The notes beneath the pieces were generated by a model. That model saw only the letters and a list, made by a program, of their open reading frames with translations, had not been told where the DNA came from and made no database searches. Positions 34,411 through 45,789 of a DNA stretch of 58,129 nucleotides are shown here, piece after piece (position 1 is the first letter of the stretch; each line of letters opens with the position of its first letter). Position numbers and translations under genes: made by a program. The stretch lies in the NCBI GenBank assembly GCA_017617445.1, contig JAFZWE010000016.1, forward strand, positions 1 through 58,129. Reading direction: 5' to 3'. The DNA is from Bacteroidales bacterium. GTDB lineage: Bacteria > Bacteroidota > Bacteroidia > Bacteroidales > WCHB1-69.

Positions 34411-34418
34411 TATTTTTG
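34411..34418 (+). promoter_or_regulatory. Bacteroidota -7 box TATTTTTG for the VWA gene
   Basis: TATTTTTG followed by CCGCTC, 20 bases before the ATG, giving a very short leader of about 14 bases. It may drive the whole VWA-DUF4159-rnpB-mltG stretch, since no later promoter match is visible. Confidence 0.6.
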
Positions 34419-34438
34419 CCGCTCAAAATTCAGATTGG

Positions 34439-36547
34439 ATGTCCATCATCTCAGAACACTCTCTATGGTTTTCCCTGTTGTGCATACTGTTAGGAGCAGT
34501 CTATGCAACAGCACTTTATCTGCGCAACCGTGAAACCGACTATGACCGGCGCGCCAAGGTGGCGATGCCCATCTTGCGCGGTTTGGCGGTGGCATTGGTG
34601 GCATTCCTGCTCCTCGCGCCCATGCTCAAACACAATGTAAAGGAGGTGGACAAACCCCTGCTTATTGTGGCGGTGGACAACTCCGAGTCCATGGTGGCGA
34701 CCGCGGATTCCAGTTTTTACCGTCAGGAGTTCCAGGACAAGATCAACCAGCTGGTCTCCTCTTTCGGGGAGGATTTTGATGTCAAAACCTATCTCATCGG
34801 TGAGGAAAACCAGCGGGTGGCAGAGAACACCCCCTTTCACGCCGGCTTCACCGACAAAACCACCAGGCTGTCTTCCATTTTTGAGGAGGTGGAAAACCTC
34901 TATTCCAGTCACAATATCGGCGCGATGGTATTGGTGTCTGATGGCATTTACAATGCCGGAAGCAATCCGCAATATTTGGCAGAACGCGCCAAATATCCGG
35001 TGTACACTATAGCGGCAGGCGATACCACCGTACAGACCGACTTGCTGATTTCCGGCATCATACACAATGCACAAACCTATATCGGAAACTATTTTCCCGT
35101 TGAAATCAAGGTTTCCGCCACCCATCTTTCCGGACAAAAAGCGCAACTCACTGTTTTCAAAGGGGATGAAAGCATCTACACCAAAACCATTGACATTCGG
35201 GGCAACCAGCATTTTGAGACCGTAAAACTGACCTTGGAGGCCAAGCAAAAAGGGATGCAGAAATATCGCGTGGAGTTGTCTGAACTGGAAGGAGAGCTCA
35301 CTTACAAGAACAACGCCTCCACTTTCTTCATTGAAGTGGTGGACCAGCGGGAGAAGATTGCCATGGTATATCACGCACCGCACCCCGACATCTCCGCCCT
35401 GCGACAGGCGCTGGAAACCTCCGACAAATACGAAGTGGAGGTTTTTTCCGCCGACAATTTCAACAAGAATGTCTCAGACTATTCCCTGTTCGTACTGCAC
35501 CAGCTGCCCTCCCGGACACCGTCATCGGTCACCCTGCTGAACAAAATCATCCAAAGCGGCACCTCCGCCCTTTACATTGTGGGAAGCCAGACGGACATCA
35601 GCACGTTCAACAAACTGAACACCGGAGTGTCCATCCAGCCCAACATACAAGGAGGCAAGACCTTGTACAACGAGTCCATGCCCTATTTCAATGAGAGTTT
35701 CCTCTCTTTCACCTTTTCGGAAGAGGCCCGCCAGATGCTGCGCAACTACACCCCCATCACTACCTTCTTCGGGAATTACAATACCGCCGTAGGAACAAAT
35801 GTTTTCATGTACCAAAAAATCAACGGGGTGGAGAGCACCTACCCGCTCATCACATTCAATTCCCATAACGCTACCCGCACCGGGGTGATTACCGGAACAG
35901 ACATCTGGAGATGGCGGATGCAGAATTACCTGCGTGCGCAAAACACCGACGCCTTTGACGAGATTGTCAACCAAATGGCCCTCTATCTCGCTGCAAAAGG
36001 CGACAAGAGCCTCTTCCGTGTTCATGCAGAAGAACTTTACAATGAGAACAATACAGTGGAAATCACCGCTGAAGTATATAATGAAAGCCACGAACTCATC
36101 ACCACACCGGATGTGAAATTCAAGCTAAAAGATGCCGAAGGGAAAGAGTACACCTCCCAATTCTCCAAGCAGAACAACAGCTATACCTTGAATTTGGGCA
36201 AGTTGCCGGTAGGAGACTATGAATGGGAGGCCACGACCGTTTCCGGACAGCAGACACTCACCAAGAGCGGCCATTTCAGCGTGCAGGAAATCCTGCTGGA
36301 AAACATCAACCTTGTGGCAGACCACAACCTGCTGCGCACCCTGTCGGACAACACGCATGGACAAAGCTTCAACATCTCCCAACTTGACCAAGTGGAAAAA
36401 GCCATCCGGAGCAATGAAAACATCAAACCCATCGTCAACTATAACCAAAAATACAGTCCGTTTTTGGACAGCTGGCTCTATTTCATCATCATCATCCTGC
36501 TTTTGGGAGTGGAATGGTTCATGCGGAAATGGGGCGGCGGCTACTGA
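34439..36547 (+). CDS. VWA-like domain membrane protein
   Basis: 702 residues. Two N-terminal transmembrane helices (about 9-27 and 43-62) precede a von Willebrand A-like domain with the metal-site motif DNSES at 80-84 and a second strand VLVSDGIYNAG. Beta-sandwich domains follow, and a last membrane helix (WLYFIIIILLLGVEWF) lies near the C terminus. Bacteroidota proteins of this layout are often found with MoxR ATPase, DUF58 and Bat proteins, or with DUF4159 proteins as here. They are presumed to act in envelope stress, but no function is proven. The DUF4159 gene follows 27 bases downstream. Confidence 0.8.
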   Translation: MSIISEHSLWFSLLCILLGAVYATALYLRNRETDYDRRAKVAMPILRGLAVALVAFLLLAPMLKHNVKEVDKPLLIVAVDNSESMVATADSSFYRQEFQDKINQLVSSFGEDFDVKTYLIGEENQRVAENTPFHAGFTDKTTRLSSIFEEVENLYSSHNIGAMVLVSDGIYNAGSNPQYLAERAKYPVYTIAAGDTTVQTDLLISGIIHNAQTYIGNYFPVEIKVSATHLSGQKAQLTVFKGDESIYTKTIDIRGNQHFETVKLTLEAKQKGMQKYRVELSELEGELTYKNNASTFFIEVVDQREKIAMVYHAPHPDISALRQALETSDKYEVEVFSADNFNKNVSDYSLFVLHQLPSRTPSSVTLLNKIIQSGTSALYIVGSQTDISTFNKLNTGVSIQPNIQGGKTLYNESMPYFNESFLSFTFSEEARQMLRNYTPITTFFGNYNTAVGTNVFMYQKINGVESTYPLITFNSHNATRTGVITGTDIWRWRMQNYLRAQNTDAFDEIVNQMALYLAAKGDKSLFRVHAEELYNENNTVEITAEVYNESHELITTPDVKFKLKDAEGKEYTSQFSKQNNSYTLNLGKLPVGDYEWEATTVSGQQTLTKSGHFSVQEILLENINLVADHNLLRTLSDNTHGQSFNISQLDQVEKAIRSNENIKPIVNYNQKYSPFLDSWLYFIIIILLLGVEWFMRKWGGGY

Positions 36548-36574
36548 TTTTCCATCTCAACCTCTTGTTTGAAA

Positions 36575-37222
36575 ATGAAAAACAAAATACTGGCATTCAT
36601 TGCTTTAATAATCATCTCCTCGGCAGTCTCAGGACAGCAGATTGCCCTGTTGAAATACCGGGGCGGTGGAGATTGGTACGCCAACCCCACCTCATTGCCC
36701 AACCTGATCGCCTTTTGCAACCAGAACCTTGCCATGTCGTTAGACCCCAAGCCAGCAACAGTGGAGGTGGGCAGCACCGATATTTTCCAGTATCCTTTCG
36801 TTCACATGACCGGCCATGGCAACGTGGTATTTTCGGCAGAAGAAGCGCAGAATCTGCGGATGTACCTCCTTTCAGGAGGATTCCTGCACATTGACGACAA
36901 CTACGGACTGAACAATTTCGTCCGCAGCCAGATGAAAGTGGTTTTCCCCGAACTGGATTTCGTGGAACTCCCTTATAGCCATCCCATTTTTCACCAGAAA
37001 TACCCTTTTTCCAACGGTTTGCCGAAAATACACGAACATGACGGGAAACCTCCGCAGGCATTCGGACTGGTATGGGAAGGGCGACTGGTATGCCTTTTCA
37101 CCTACGAGTGTGACCTTGGGGACGGGTGGGAAGACACCTCCGTACACCATGACACAGAAGCCACTCACCAAAAAGCACTCAAAATGGGTGCCAACATTAT
37201 ACAATATGTATTTACCAATTAA
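36575..37222 (+). CDS. DUF4159 periplasmic protein
   Basis: 215 residues from the ATG at 36575; a TTG two codons earlier is in frame but less likely. A signal peptide (about 1-20) is followed by a single DUF4159 domain with the glutamine-amidotransferase-like pattern: ALLKYRGGGDWYANPTSLPN (start), YPFVHMTGHG, LRMYLLSGGFLHIDDNYG and the C-terminal CDLGDGWED. The family's function is unknown. It pairs with the VWA protein directly upstream, a common pairing in this phylum. The RNase P RNA begins about 16 bases after its stop codon. Confidence 0.85.
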   Translation: MKNKILAFIALIIISSAVSGQQIALLKYRGGGDWYANPTSLPNLIAFCNQNLAMSLDPKPATVEVGSTDIFQYPFVHMTGHGNVVFSAEEAQNLRMYLLSGGFLHIDDNYGLNNFVRSQMKVVFPELDFVELPYSHPIFHQKYPFSNGLPKIHEHDGKPPQAFGLVWEGRLVCLFTYECDLGDGWEDTSVHHDTEATHQKALKMGANIIQYVFTN

Positions 37223-37237
37223 TAAAACAGAATAAAA

Positions 37238-37575
37238 AACAGCAGTTGTTCCGTCGCTGCTCCGCAAGGAGGAGAGGAAAGTCCGGGCAACACAGAGCAC
37301 CGTGCTTCCTAACAGGAAGGGGTCCGAAAGGGCTACGGCAAGTGCCACAGAAAACAAACCGCCTGCACGCAGGCAAGGGTGAAAACGCGAGGTAAGAGCT
37401 CACGACGCCGCGCAGTGATGCCGGTGATGGTAAACCCCACGGGTTGAAAGACCAAATAAACCGGGGCTTGAGGGTGGCTCGCCCGACCCGGAGGGTAGGT
37501 TGATAGAGCCGGTCGGCAACGGCCGGAGTAGATAAATGACGGAACTCGACAGAACCCGGCTTACAGACTGCTGTT
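37238..37575 (+). ncRNA. rnpB: RNase P RNA (class A)
   Basis: Catalytic RNA of ribonuclease P, which removes 5' leaders from pre-tRNAs. The 5' conserved GAGGAAAGTCCGGGC is at 37274-37288 and its 3' partner ACAGAACCCGGCTTAC at 37549-37564. The P1 helix is formed by CAGCAGT (37240-37246) and ACTGCTG (37567-37573). Internal conserved words such as GAGGTAAGAGCTCACG and GGGTTGAAAGACC fit class A. P1 followed by a run of T at 37574-37582 may itself end transcription. There is no -7 box directly upstream, so it may be processed from a transcript started before the VWA gene. Confidence 0.97.
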
Positions 37576-37591
37576 TTTTTTTATTAAAACC

Positions 37592-38632
37592 ATGGCCAAC
37601 CGAAAAAAAACAAAATTGATCCTGCTCAGCCTGACCGGCGTCGGCCTGCTGCTGGCGATTCTACTGCTTTTCACCCTCTTTGCCGGTAACACCCGCAAAA
37701 ATGCCACCATCTATATCTCACAGGATGCCACCTATGCCCAACTGATGGACAGCCTTCAAAAATATGATGTGCTGAAAAACAAAACCACCTTCAAATGGAC
37801 ATGCAAACTATTGTTTTATAAAAAGATAAAACCAGGAAAATATACATTTGAAGAAAATGAAAGCAACTTTTCCATGGTAATGAAACTGCGCCGCGGACAG
37901 CATTACCCCGTGAAATTCACTTTCAACAATGTGCGCACCAAAGACCAACTACTGAAAAAACTTTCCAACAAAAGTTTCTTTTTTGAATGGAATGATTTTT
38001 ATAAATTATTGAATGATAAACAATTTTTAAAAAATTACGTTCCTTTTGGAGACACCCTGACGCCCGAAACCGTCATTGCCATTTTCCGTCCTGATACCTA
38101 CGAATTTTACTATGACATCTCCGAACGGGAGTTTTTTGACAAAATGTACAATCACTATCGCAAATTCTGGACGGAAGAACGGCGAAAAAAAGCAGAAGAA
38201 ATTGGACTCACCCCTATGGAAGTCAGCACATTGGCCTCCATTGTAGAAGAAGAAAACCACCAGCCGGAGGAACAGCCTATCATTGCAGGGCTCTATATGA
38301 ACCGGCTGCACAAAGGGATGATGCTTCAAGCGGATCCGACCGTGATTTTTGCCAATAACGACTTCACCATCAAGCGGGTAACAGAAAAGCACCTGACCGT
38401 CAAATCACCCTATAACACCTATCGGTATCAAGGATTGCCGCCCGGACCGATTCGCATACCGGCCACCTGTGCCATTGATGCCGTCTTGAACTACAATCAC
38501 AACAACTACTTGTACATGTGTGCCAAAGAGGATTTTTCCGGGAAACATAATTTCACCGACAATTATAAGCAGCATCTGCAAAATGCCCGCCGTTACCAAG
38601 CGGCTCTCAACCAACAGAATAAAAAGAAATAG
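37592..38632 (+). CDS. mltG: Endolytic murein transglycosylase MltG
   Basis: 346-residue inner-membrane lytic transglycosylase that cuts nascent glycan strands and is thought to terminate polymerisation. An N-terminal membrane helix (about 9-31) is followed by the LysM-like and YceG catalytic domains. The catalytic Glu is Glu219 in ASIVEEEN, equivalent to Glu218 of E. coli, with the conserved MNRLHKGMMLQADPTVIF after it and the YNTYRYQGLPPGPI motif near the end. The start is 17 bases after rnpB. It is convergent with the IMPACT-family gene, with only 6 bases between their stop codons. Confidence 0.95.
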   Translation: MANRKKTKLILLSLTGVGLLLAILLLFTLFAGNTRKNATIYISQDATYAQLMDSLQKYDVLKNKTTFKWTCKLLFYKKIKPGKYTFEENESNFSMVMKLRRGQHYPVKFTFNNVRTKDQLLKKLSNKSFFFEWNDFYKLLNDKQFLKNYVPFGDTLTPETVIAIFRPDTYEFYYDISEREFFDKMYNHYRKFWTEERRKKAEEIGLTPMEVSTLASIVEEENHQPEEQPIIAGLYMNRLHKGMMLQADPTVIFANNDFTIKRVTEKHLTVKSPYNTYRYQGLPPGPIRIPATCAIDAVLNYNHNNYLYMCAKEDFSGKHNFTDNYKQHLQNARRYQAALNQQNKKK

Positions 38633-38638
38633 AAGGAG

Positions 38639-39247
38639 TTACATTACCATTCCCGTCACCGTCAAGCCCTCAATTTTCTGCAACGCCTCCAGCAAGGAGT
38701 CGGTATCCCATTTCTGCACCACAAAAGTGGTCACACAGTCGGTTTCATACTGCTGATCTGTAATTTTCACTGAATCACGTTTCAGCAGCTGCATCACACG
38801 GTTCATGGCCAGGGGCGGAAAATGAATCAAATATTTCTCCTCCACAAATTTCTCCACAATGGTATTGTGTTCCAAAGCGTCCCGGGCAGCGGTCTTGTAG
38901 GCATTCAGCAATCCACTGACACCCAGCTTGACGCCCCCAAAATAGCGGACCACAACAATCAGCGTGTCCGTCACATCCTTGGACAACAACTGCCCGTGGA
39001 TGGGGCGTCCAGCCGTACCTGACGGTTCACCGTCGTCATTCATCCGGAAAGCATCCTTGTTTGGACCCAGAATATAGGCATAACAATGATGACGGGCATC
39101 AAAATATTTCTTCTTCACCTCCGCCACCCGCTGTTTCACCTCATCTTCCGTTTTAACAGGGAAAACAAGCGCGATGAACTTGCTTCCCTTCTCGCGGTAA
39201 AGTCCTTCCGACTCGCCGGCAACCGTATGATATGTAAAGTCAAACAT
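38639..39247 (-). CDS. IMPACT/YigZ-family protein
   Basis: 202 residues. The N-terminal domain shows the conserved KGSKFIALVFPV, DARHHCYAYILG, NDDGEPSGTAGRPI and VVVRYFGGVKLG motifs of the YigZ/IMPACT family, followed by a ferredoxin-like C-terminal domain. Bacterial members may bind nucleic acid or act in translation-linked regulation, but the role is poorly defined. Its ATG shares one base with the mpl stop codon, so it is the last gene of a ligA-mpl-IMPACT run. Confidence 0.9.
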   Translation of the reverse strand: MFDFTYHTVAGESEGLYREKGSKFIALVFPVKTEDEVKQRVAEVKKKYFDARHHCYAYILGPNKDAFRMNDDGEPSGTAGRPIHGQLLSKDVTDTLIVVVRYFGGVKLGVSGLLNAYKTAARDALEHNTIVEKFVEEKYLIHFPPLAMNRVMQLLKRDSVKITDQQYETDCVTTFVVQKWDTDSLLEALQKIEGLTVTGMVM

Positions 39248-40599
39248 TATCCCAAGAGTTGGTTGGCCAAATCCTCAAACACAATGCCACCGAAATTCCC
39301 CGAACTCATCAGCAAATAGACAGTTTTGTCCGGTTTGATTTCCTTCAGGCTTTCCACCAAATGCTCTGTTTCATTGAAAATCCGCAGATCGGAACGTCCG
39401 AAAGCCTCAAAGACCATCTCGGGTGTAATGGGCGGCAACTTTTTGTGTGCCACTGCTTTATGGTCAAAGAAAATCATTGCCACATCCGCCGCATCCATCA
39501 CATGCTTATATTGTACCAGAAACTCCTTTGACAAGCTGCTGAAAGTATGCAGCTCCATACACGCCACCAGATGGTAGTCGGGGTATTGTTCGCGCACCGC
39601 ATTGAGGGTGGCTTTCAACTTGGAGGGAGAATGTGCAAAATCCTTATACACAATTCCTTTTTCATTTTTTTGCACCAATTCCAAACGCTTGGATGCTCCA
39701 TGGAAAGTTTGGATAGCCTCATAGAATTGCTCGTCCGACACGCCCACTTCGCGACAAGCCAGGCGGGCGGCATTCAGATTCATCATATTATGCTGGCCGA
39801 AAATACGCAATGGTATTTCGCCCTGTGCCGTCTGCAACCAGCATACTCCGTCACGGATCACATACGGGTGTATGCCGTATGGTTCCGTGTGGACGCAGGA
39901 GGCAAGCTCCTCCCCTATTTTTCTCACATTCTCATCCTCTTCACAATAAATGAATGTTTTATCAATCATTTTTGCAAAAATACGGAACTGTTCCACATAC
40001 ATGTCGAACGTCGGGAACACATTAATGTGGTCCCACGCTATTCCGCTGATAATACCTACATTGGGCTGATAGAGATGAAATTTTGAGCGGCGGTCAATGG
40101 GAGAAGTGAGGTACTCATCGCCTTCCATCACCATGACGGGGGCCTGCTCCGTCAATCTCACCATCACCTCAAACCCATCCAACTGGGCGCCCACCATATA
40201 ATCACAATCCACATGGTGATACTGGAGCACATGCAAAATCATGGCAGTGATTGTCGTTTTCCCATGGCTTCCACCGACCACGATGCGCATTTTGTCCTTA
40301 CTCTGTTCATACAAAAACTCTGGATACGAGAACACTTTGATTCCCAAATTTTTGGCCTTCAAAAGCTCAGGGTTATCCTCACGGGCGTGCATCCCGAGAA
40401 TGACAGCATCCAATTCTGGAGTGATTTTATCGGGATTCCAGCCGATGCTATCCGGCAGCAAACCGTATTTTTCAAGCCTTCCCTTGGCCGGATTGAAAAT
40501 CTCATCATCCGAACCGGTGATTTCATATCCTTTCAAATGCAGGGCGATGGCCAGATTGTGCATGGCGCTTCCGCCAATGGCAATAAAATGTATTTTCAT
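39247..40599 (-). CDS. mpl: Mpl-type UDP-MurNAc:tripeptide ligase
   Basis: Peptidoglycan recycling ligase that, in characterised Mpl enzymes, joins L-Ala-gamma-D-Glu-meso-Dpm to UDP-MurNAc. I start it at the ATG at 40597-40599 (MKIHFIAIGG); an in-frame TTG lies eight codons upstream. The Rossmann GGSAMHNLA is at the N terminus, the P-loop GGSHGKTT is mid-protein, and EGDEYLTSPIDRRSKF is the Mpl-type variant of the Mur motif. MurC would show a different loop, and a dedicated murC is expected in the dcw cluster elsewhere. The gene is 26 bases after ligA. Confidence 0.88.
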   Translation of the reverse strand: MKIHFIAIGGSAMHNLAIALHLKGYEITGSDDEIFNPAKGRLEKYGLLPDSIGWNPDKITPELDAVILGMHAREDNPELLKAKNLGIKVFSYPEFLYEQSKDKMRIVVGGSHGKTTITAMILHVLQYHHVDCDYMVGAQLDGFEVMVRLTEQAPVMVMEGDEYLTSPIDRRSKFHLYQPNVGIISGIAWDHINVFPTFDMYVEQFRIFAKMIDKTFIYCEEDENVRKIGEELASCVHTEPYGIHPYVIRDGVCWLQTAQGEIPLRIFGQHNMMNLNAARLACREVGVSDEQFYEAIQTFHGASKRLELVQKNEKGIVYKDFAHSPSKLKATLNAVREQYPDYHLVACMELHTFSSLSKEFLVQYKHVMDAADVAMIFFDHKAVAHKKLPPITPEMVFEAFGRSDLRIFNETEHLVESLKEIKPDKTVYLLMSSGNFGGIVFEDLANQLLG

Positions 40600-40625
40600 A
40601 TCAGTCAATGGTTTAATATTCAAAT

Positions 40626-42704
<2,079 letters not shown>

Positions 42705-42751
42705 TCACGCCTCCGCTTTTTTCCTATTTCACCATTTACAAAAAGAGAGTG

Positions 42752-42759
42752 CAAGTTTA
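42752..42759 (-). promoter_or_regulatory. Weak -7 box TAAACTTG for ligA
   Basis: Minus-strand TAAACTTG followed by C differs from TAnnTTTGC at one position and lies about 80 bases before the ligA start. The remaining gap to the Nudix gene is AT-rich. Confidence 0.35.
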
Positions 42760-42815
42760 CAAAAAAACGAGGAGATAAACAGGGATATTTCAAGATTTGT
42801 TTTCAATCAATCATA

Positions 42816-43553
42816 TTATAACTCAAACCTGAAATCATTGTTCTGCTTGAAATGATTGTACCGATTCTTATCAAAGGCATATTTTTTCGCTTTTTGCTCT
42901 GGCTTTTTCCTTTGGCAGGACCGCGATTCCTCTCTGTCAAAATTTACAAAACACGAATTATCTTCTTCATCATCAACAATTTGCAAAACACCAGTTTTTA
43001 GGATTTTGCGTTCAAAGTTGCGATGGTCAAGCTGCACTCCCAGTATTGCCTCATACAAACGCCGCAAGTCGCCTATGTGGAACTCCCGGGGCAAAAGTTC
43101 CAAACCGACAGGTTCAAAATAGCTGTCCTTGCGCAACTGCAGCAGGGCCTTGCGAAGGATATTCTCATGGTCAAAAGCCAGGGGAGGCAGTTTTTGAATG
43201 GGGAACCAGCGGGCATCGCGGGCGTCATCGCCTCCACTCACTGCGGACGGTGACACCAAAACATAAAAAGCCACCGACACCACGCGCTCTCTCGGATCAC
43301 GATGCACAGCGGAAAAAGCACCCAACTGCTTCAACCCGCAAACATCCAGTCCTGTCTCCTCCTTCAACTCACGGGTTGCACACTCCTCCGCTGTTTCATC
43401 AATGTTCATAAAACCGCCCGGAAAAGCCCACATTCCTTTGCAGGGTTCAGAACCACGTTCTATCAGTAAAACATTCAACTCTTGACCATCAAAACTAAAA
43501 ACCAAGCAGTCGGCAGCAATGGCAGGATGGGGATATTTATATGTATAACTCAT
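42816..43553 (-). CDS. Nudix hydrolase with C-terminal winged-helix-like domain (NrtR-like)
   Basis: 245 residues. The N-terminal Nudix domain contains a complete Nudix box (G-x5-E-x7-RELKEETGL, from GGFMNIDETAEECAT on), so catalysis is likely. The C-terminal half (about 145-230) resembles the winged helix found in NrtR-type regulators (PREFHIGDLRRLYEAILG, then NFERKILKTGVL). Proteins with this layout are either regulators of NAD or sugar metabolism or ADP-ribose/NADH hydrolases. The intact box argues for enzyme activity, the C-terminal domain for DNA binding; the two are not exclusive. No target operon is adjacent. Confidence 0.85.
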   Translation of the reverse strand: MSYTYKYPHPAIAADCLVFSFDGQELNVLLIERGSEPCKGMWAFPGGFMNIDETAEECATRELKEETGLDVCGLKQLGAFSAVHRDPRERVVSVAFYVLVSPSAVSGGDDARDARWFPIQKLPPLAFDHENILRKALLQLRKDSYFEPVGLELLPREFHIGDLRRLYEAILGVQLDHRNFERKILKTGVLQIVDDEEDNSCFVNFDREESRSCQRKKPEQKAKKYAFDKNRYNHFKQNNDFRFEL

Positions 43554-43601
43554 TTATTTACAATTATTTTATTTACTATCCTTCAAAAAAAAATTGAAGT
43601 T

Positions 43602-45779
43602 TCATTCATACATCGGGACTGTCAGAGACACCTTGACGGCGAGATTTTTCAGCGGCTCGGAAAACCCGTAGGGGCCATATCGATAAAATGCTCCGATGCC
43701 CAAGGCGAGCAAATCTTTCACAGACAACAGTCTGTCAATCATCAGCCCTGTTTCAAAATATCCCCGCCGCATGCTTTGCACTTCCACGCCGCCATGGTCT
43801 CCGGCATGGCGCAGCCAACCAAAACCGATGTTCTGGCACAGGACAATCTGCGGAGAGAACTTGCCCTTCAGCATCTTGCCAAAATTATGCCGCAGGAAAA
43901 TGGCCACATAGCTGTCGGCGACAAACTCATTGGGACGCATGGCCGCAAACTGTTCCTGTCCATAAAAGCCCAGTTTTTCATATCCAGCAGGCATCACATA
44001 GAGCAACGAGTAGGGAAGTGAGCGGTCAATCCACCCTCCAGATAAAGATATTTCACTATAACCCAATATTTTATATCTTTGCAAATGGTAAATACGGGCA
44101 TTGATTTTCTGATATGAAAAATCGCTGCCGAACACGCCGGAAAAACCGTGTTCATACTGCAATTGGAGGGCGGGGTATTTGGAACGTTCATACAGCGTGA
44201 AATCCGTTGAACGATAGGTGGTTTCATGATATGCAAAACGCAAACCCGCCCGTACATAAAAATTATTGTAATAAAACCTCCCCTCAATGGTGTTTTCCTG
44301 CACGGGCAAAAAGCTGTAATCAAAAAGGGTATGGTTTTGACTATACGATGACGACAGACTCAACGTGAAATTCTTGTCAGGCCGCATCTGGAACTTGACC
44401 TGCAAGGCCCTGCTCTTGTCGAACTTGGTAATAATCCAATGGCGGTAAAACTCGCCGTTGAGCAAACCATTCTCATCCCGCGAGACCAACTGCGTGCAAC
44501 CGCTCTCCACAATATCATCAAAAAATCTGATTTTCAATATAATACTATATTTCCGATACAGCTCCCAGTCGGTTTTCACTCCCCATTTCCAATCCTTGTC
44601 TTTCAGGCCATAGGCAAAATATCCGCCGAAAGTGACAAAACGGGCCAGCCTCTGGTTGGAGTACAGTCCCAACCCGAAACGCCATCCTTCATAGTAGGTG
44701 TAGTTGACGATGGAGGCCAAGTCCAAATCCACAGGTCCCAAGGGCAGGCAACCGCGCATCAGGGAGGGCAGCCAGTTGAGTTTTTTCTCCAAGCGCATTT
44801 TACGCCCCAGGCTGTCCAGCACATCATAGGTTCGCAATTCCTTATCATCCAACAAGCTATCACGATAAGAGACCAATAGCTCCTCGCTGGATTTTTTTGA
44901 AGTCACCAGTTCCTCCACATCATAGATGCCGAAGTCAGAATTCTTCAAAGGCAGATCTATCTCGATATTTTTCACCGTGATGGATGACACCCCGGAAGAT
45001 TCCAGAAAGAGTCCCTTGGTTGAAATTCTGGGCAGGGTGAACGTGGCTGTCTGTTTTTCAGGAAACCAAGTGCCATTGGTCTGCCGACAGTAATCCTGGG
45101 TCACCGATACCTGCAACAGCACCTCTTTGTCCACGGGCGTGGCTTCAATTCTGCTGACGGCGAAACTGCCGGACTGTATCCAGATTCTTCCTTTCAATGA
45201 TTTAAACACCATATTAGGAAGGGGCTGGTATTCAATCACAAAAGCAGTATCACTGCCTACCACGACCGTATCTGTCAGGCGAAAATCATACCGTTTGACG
45301 GCACCATCCGAAATGGGGCTCAGATATTGCACCTGCAAAATCTCAAGAAATTCGCTCTCATAGAGATTCTGGAACTGGAGGCGGGAGAGAACCATATTGA
45401 ACACCGGATTGTCAAGTCCGGAAGTTTTTGAGGCTACCATTTTTTCATATTTCCGATTCGGATTTTTATAAAACACCTCGCTCACACTCTCGGTAAGGAA
45501 GAGGTGCTGCTGTTCCAGCAGGGAGAGGCTGTCGCTGAAAGAGACGGGAAATATTGTGGTTTTATGGTAGGCCACATAATGGAAGGACGTGTTGCTGAAA
45601 GCGCCGTTGCGGATGCGCTGACTGGCCGCACCTTGCACGAGGCGGTGGGCAGGATTCACGCCGCCATGCACCTCAATTCCTTCCAACTGCTGGCGTTCGG
45701 AGGGATCGTTTTGTGGAAAAATTGAAAAAAAAGACCCGGCCATCCACAAAAACAAGACAAGCCGGGCACTGTTCTTCAT
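43602..45779 (-). CDS. DUF5686-family outer-membrane protein
   Basis: 725 residues with a signal peptide (about 1-23). The middle region has the DUF5686 pattern (RIWIQSGSFAVSRIEATPVD, then WFPEKQTATF). The C-terminal half is a long series of beta-hairpins typical of an outer-membrane barrel, including YEGWRFGLGLYSN and GGYFAYGLKDKDWKWG. The N-terminal carboxypeptidase-regulatory-like domain that usually precedes this family seems absent, as the mature protein begins near the DUF region. Function is unknown. It starts 10 bases after the PepSY-like gene and is probably co-transcribed with it. Confidence 0.8.
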   Translation of the reverse strand: MKNSARLVLFLWMAGSFFSIFPQNDPSERQQLEGIEVHGGVNPAHRLVQGAASQRIRNGAFSNTSFHYVAYHKTTIFPVSFSDSLSLLEQQHLFLTESVSEVFYKNPNRKYEKMVASKTSGLDNPVFNMVLSRLQFQNLYESEFLEILQVQYLSPISDGAVKRYDFRLTDTVVVGSDTAFVIEYQPLPNMVFKSLKGRIWIQSGSFAVSRIEATPVDKEVLLQVSVTQDYCRQTNGTWFPEKQTATFTLPRISTKGLFLESSGVSSITVKNIEIDLPLKNSDFGIYDVEELVTSKKSSEELLVSYRDSLLDDKELRTYDVLDSLGRKMRLEKKLNWLPSLMRGCLPLGPVDLDLASIVNYTYYEGWRFGLGLYSNQRLARFVTFGGYFAYGLKDKDWKWGVKTDWELYRKYSIILKIRFFDDIVESGCTQLVSRDENGLLNGEFYRHWIITKFDKSRALQVKFQMRPDKNFTLSLSSSYSQNHTLFDYSFLPVQENTIEGRFYYNNFYVRAGLRFAYHETTYRSTDFTLYERSKYPALQLQYEHGFSGVFGSDFSYQKINARIYHLQRYKILGYSEISLSGGWIDRSLPYSLLYVMPAGYEKLGFYGQEQFAAMRPNEFVADSYVAIFLRHNFGKMLKGKFSPQIVLCQNIGFGWLRHAGDHGGVEVQSMRRGYFETGLMIDRLLSVKDLLALGIGAFYRYGPYGFSEPLKNLAVKVSLTVPMYE

Positions 45780-45789
45780 CTGCAGTAAA

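Noticed and set aside
40600-40623. TTG start giving mpl eight more residues
   Set aside because: The conserved Mur-ligase N terminus begins at the ATG at 40599, and TTG is a poor start here.
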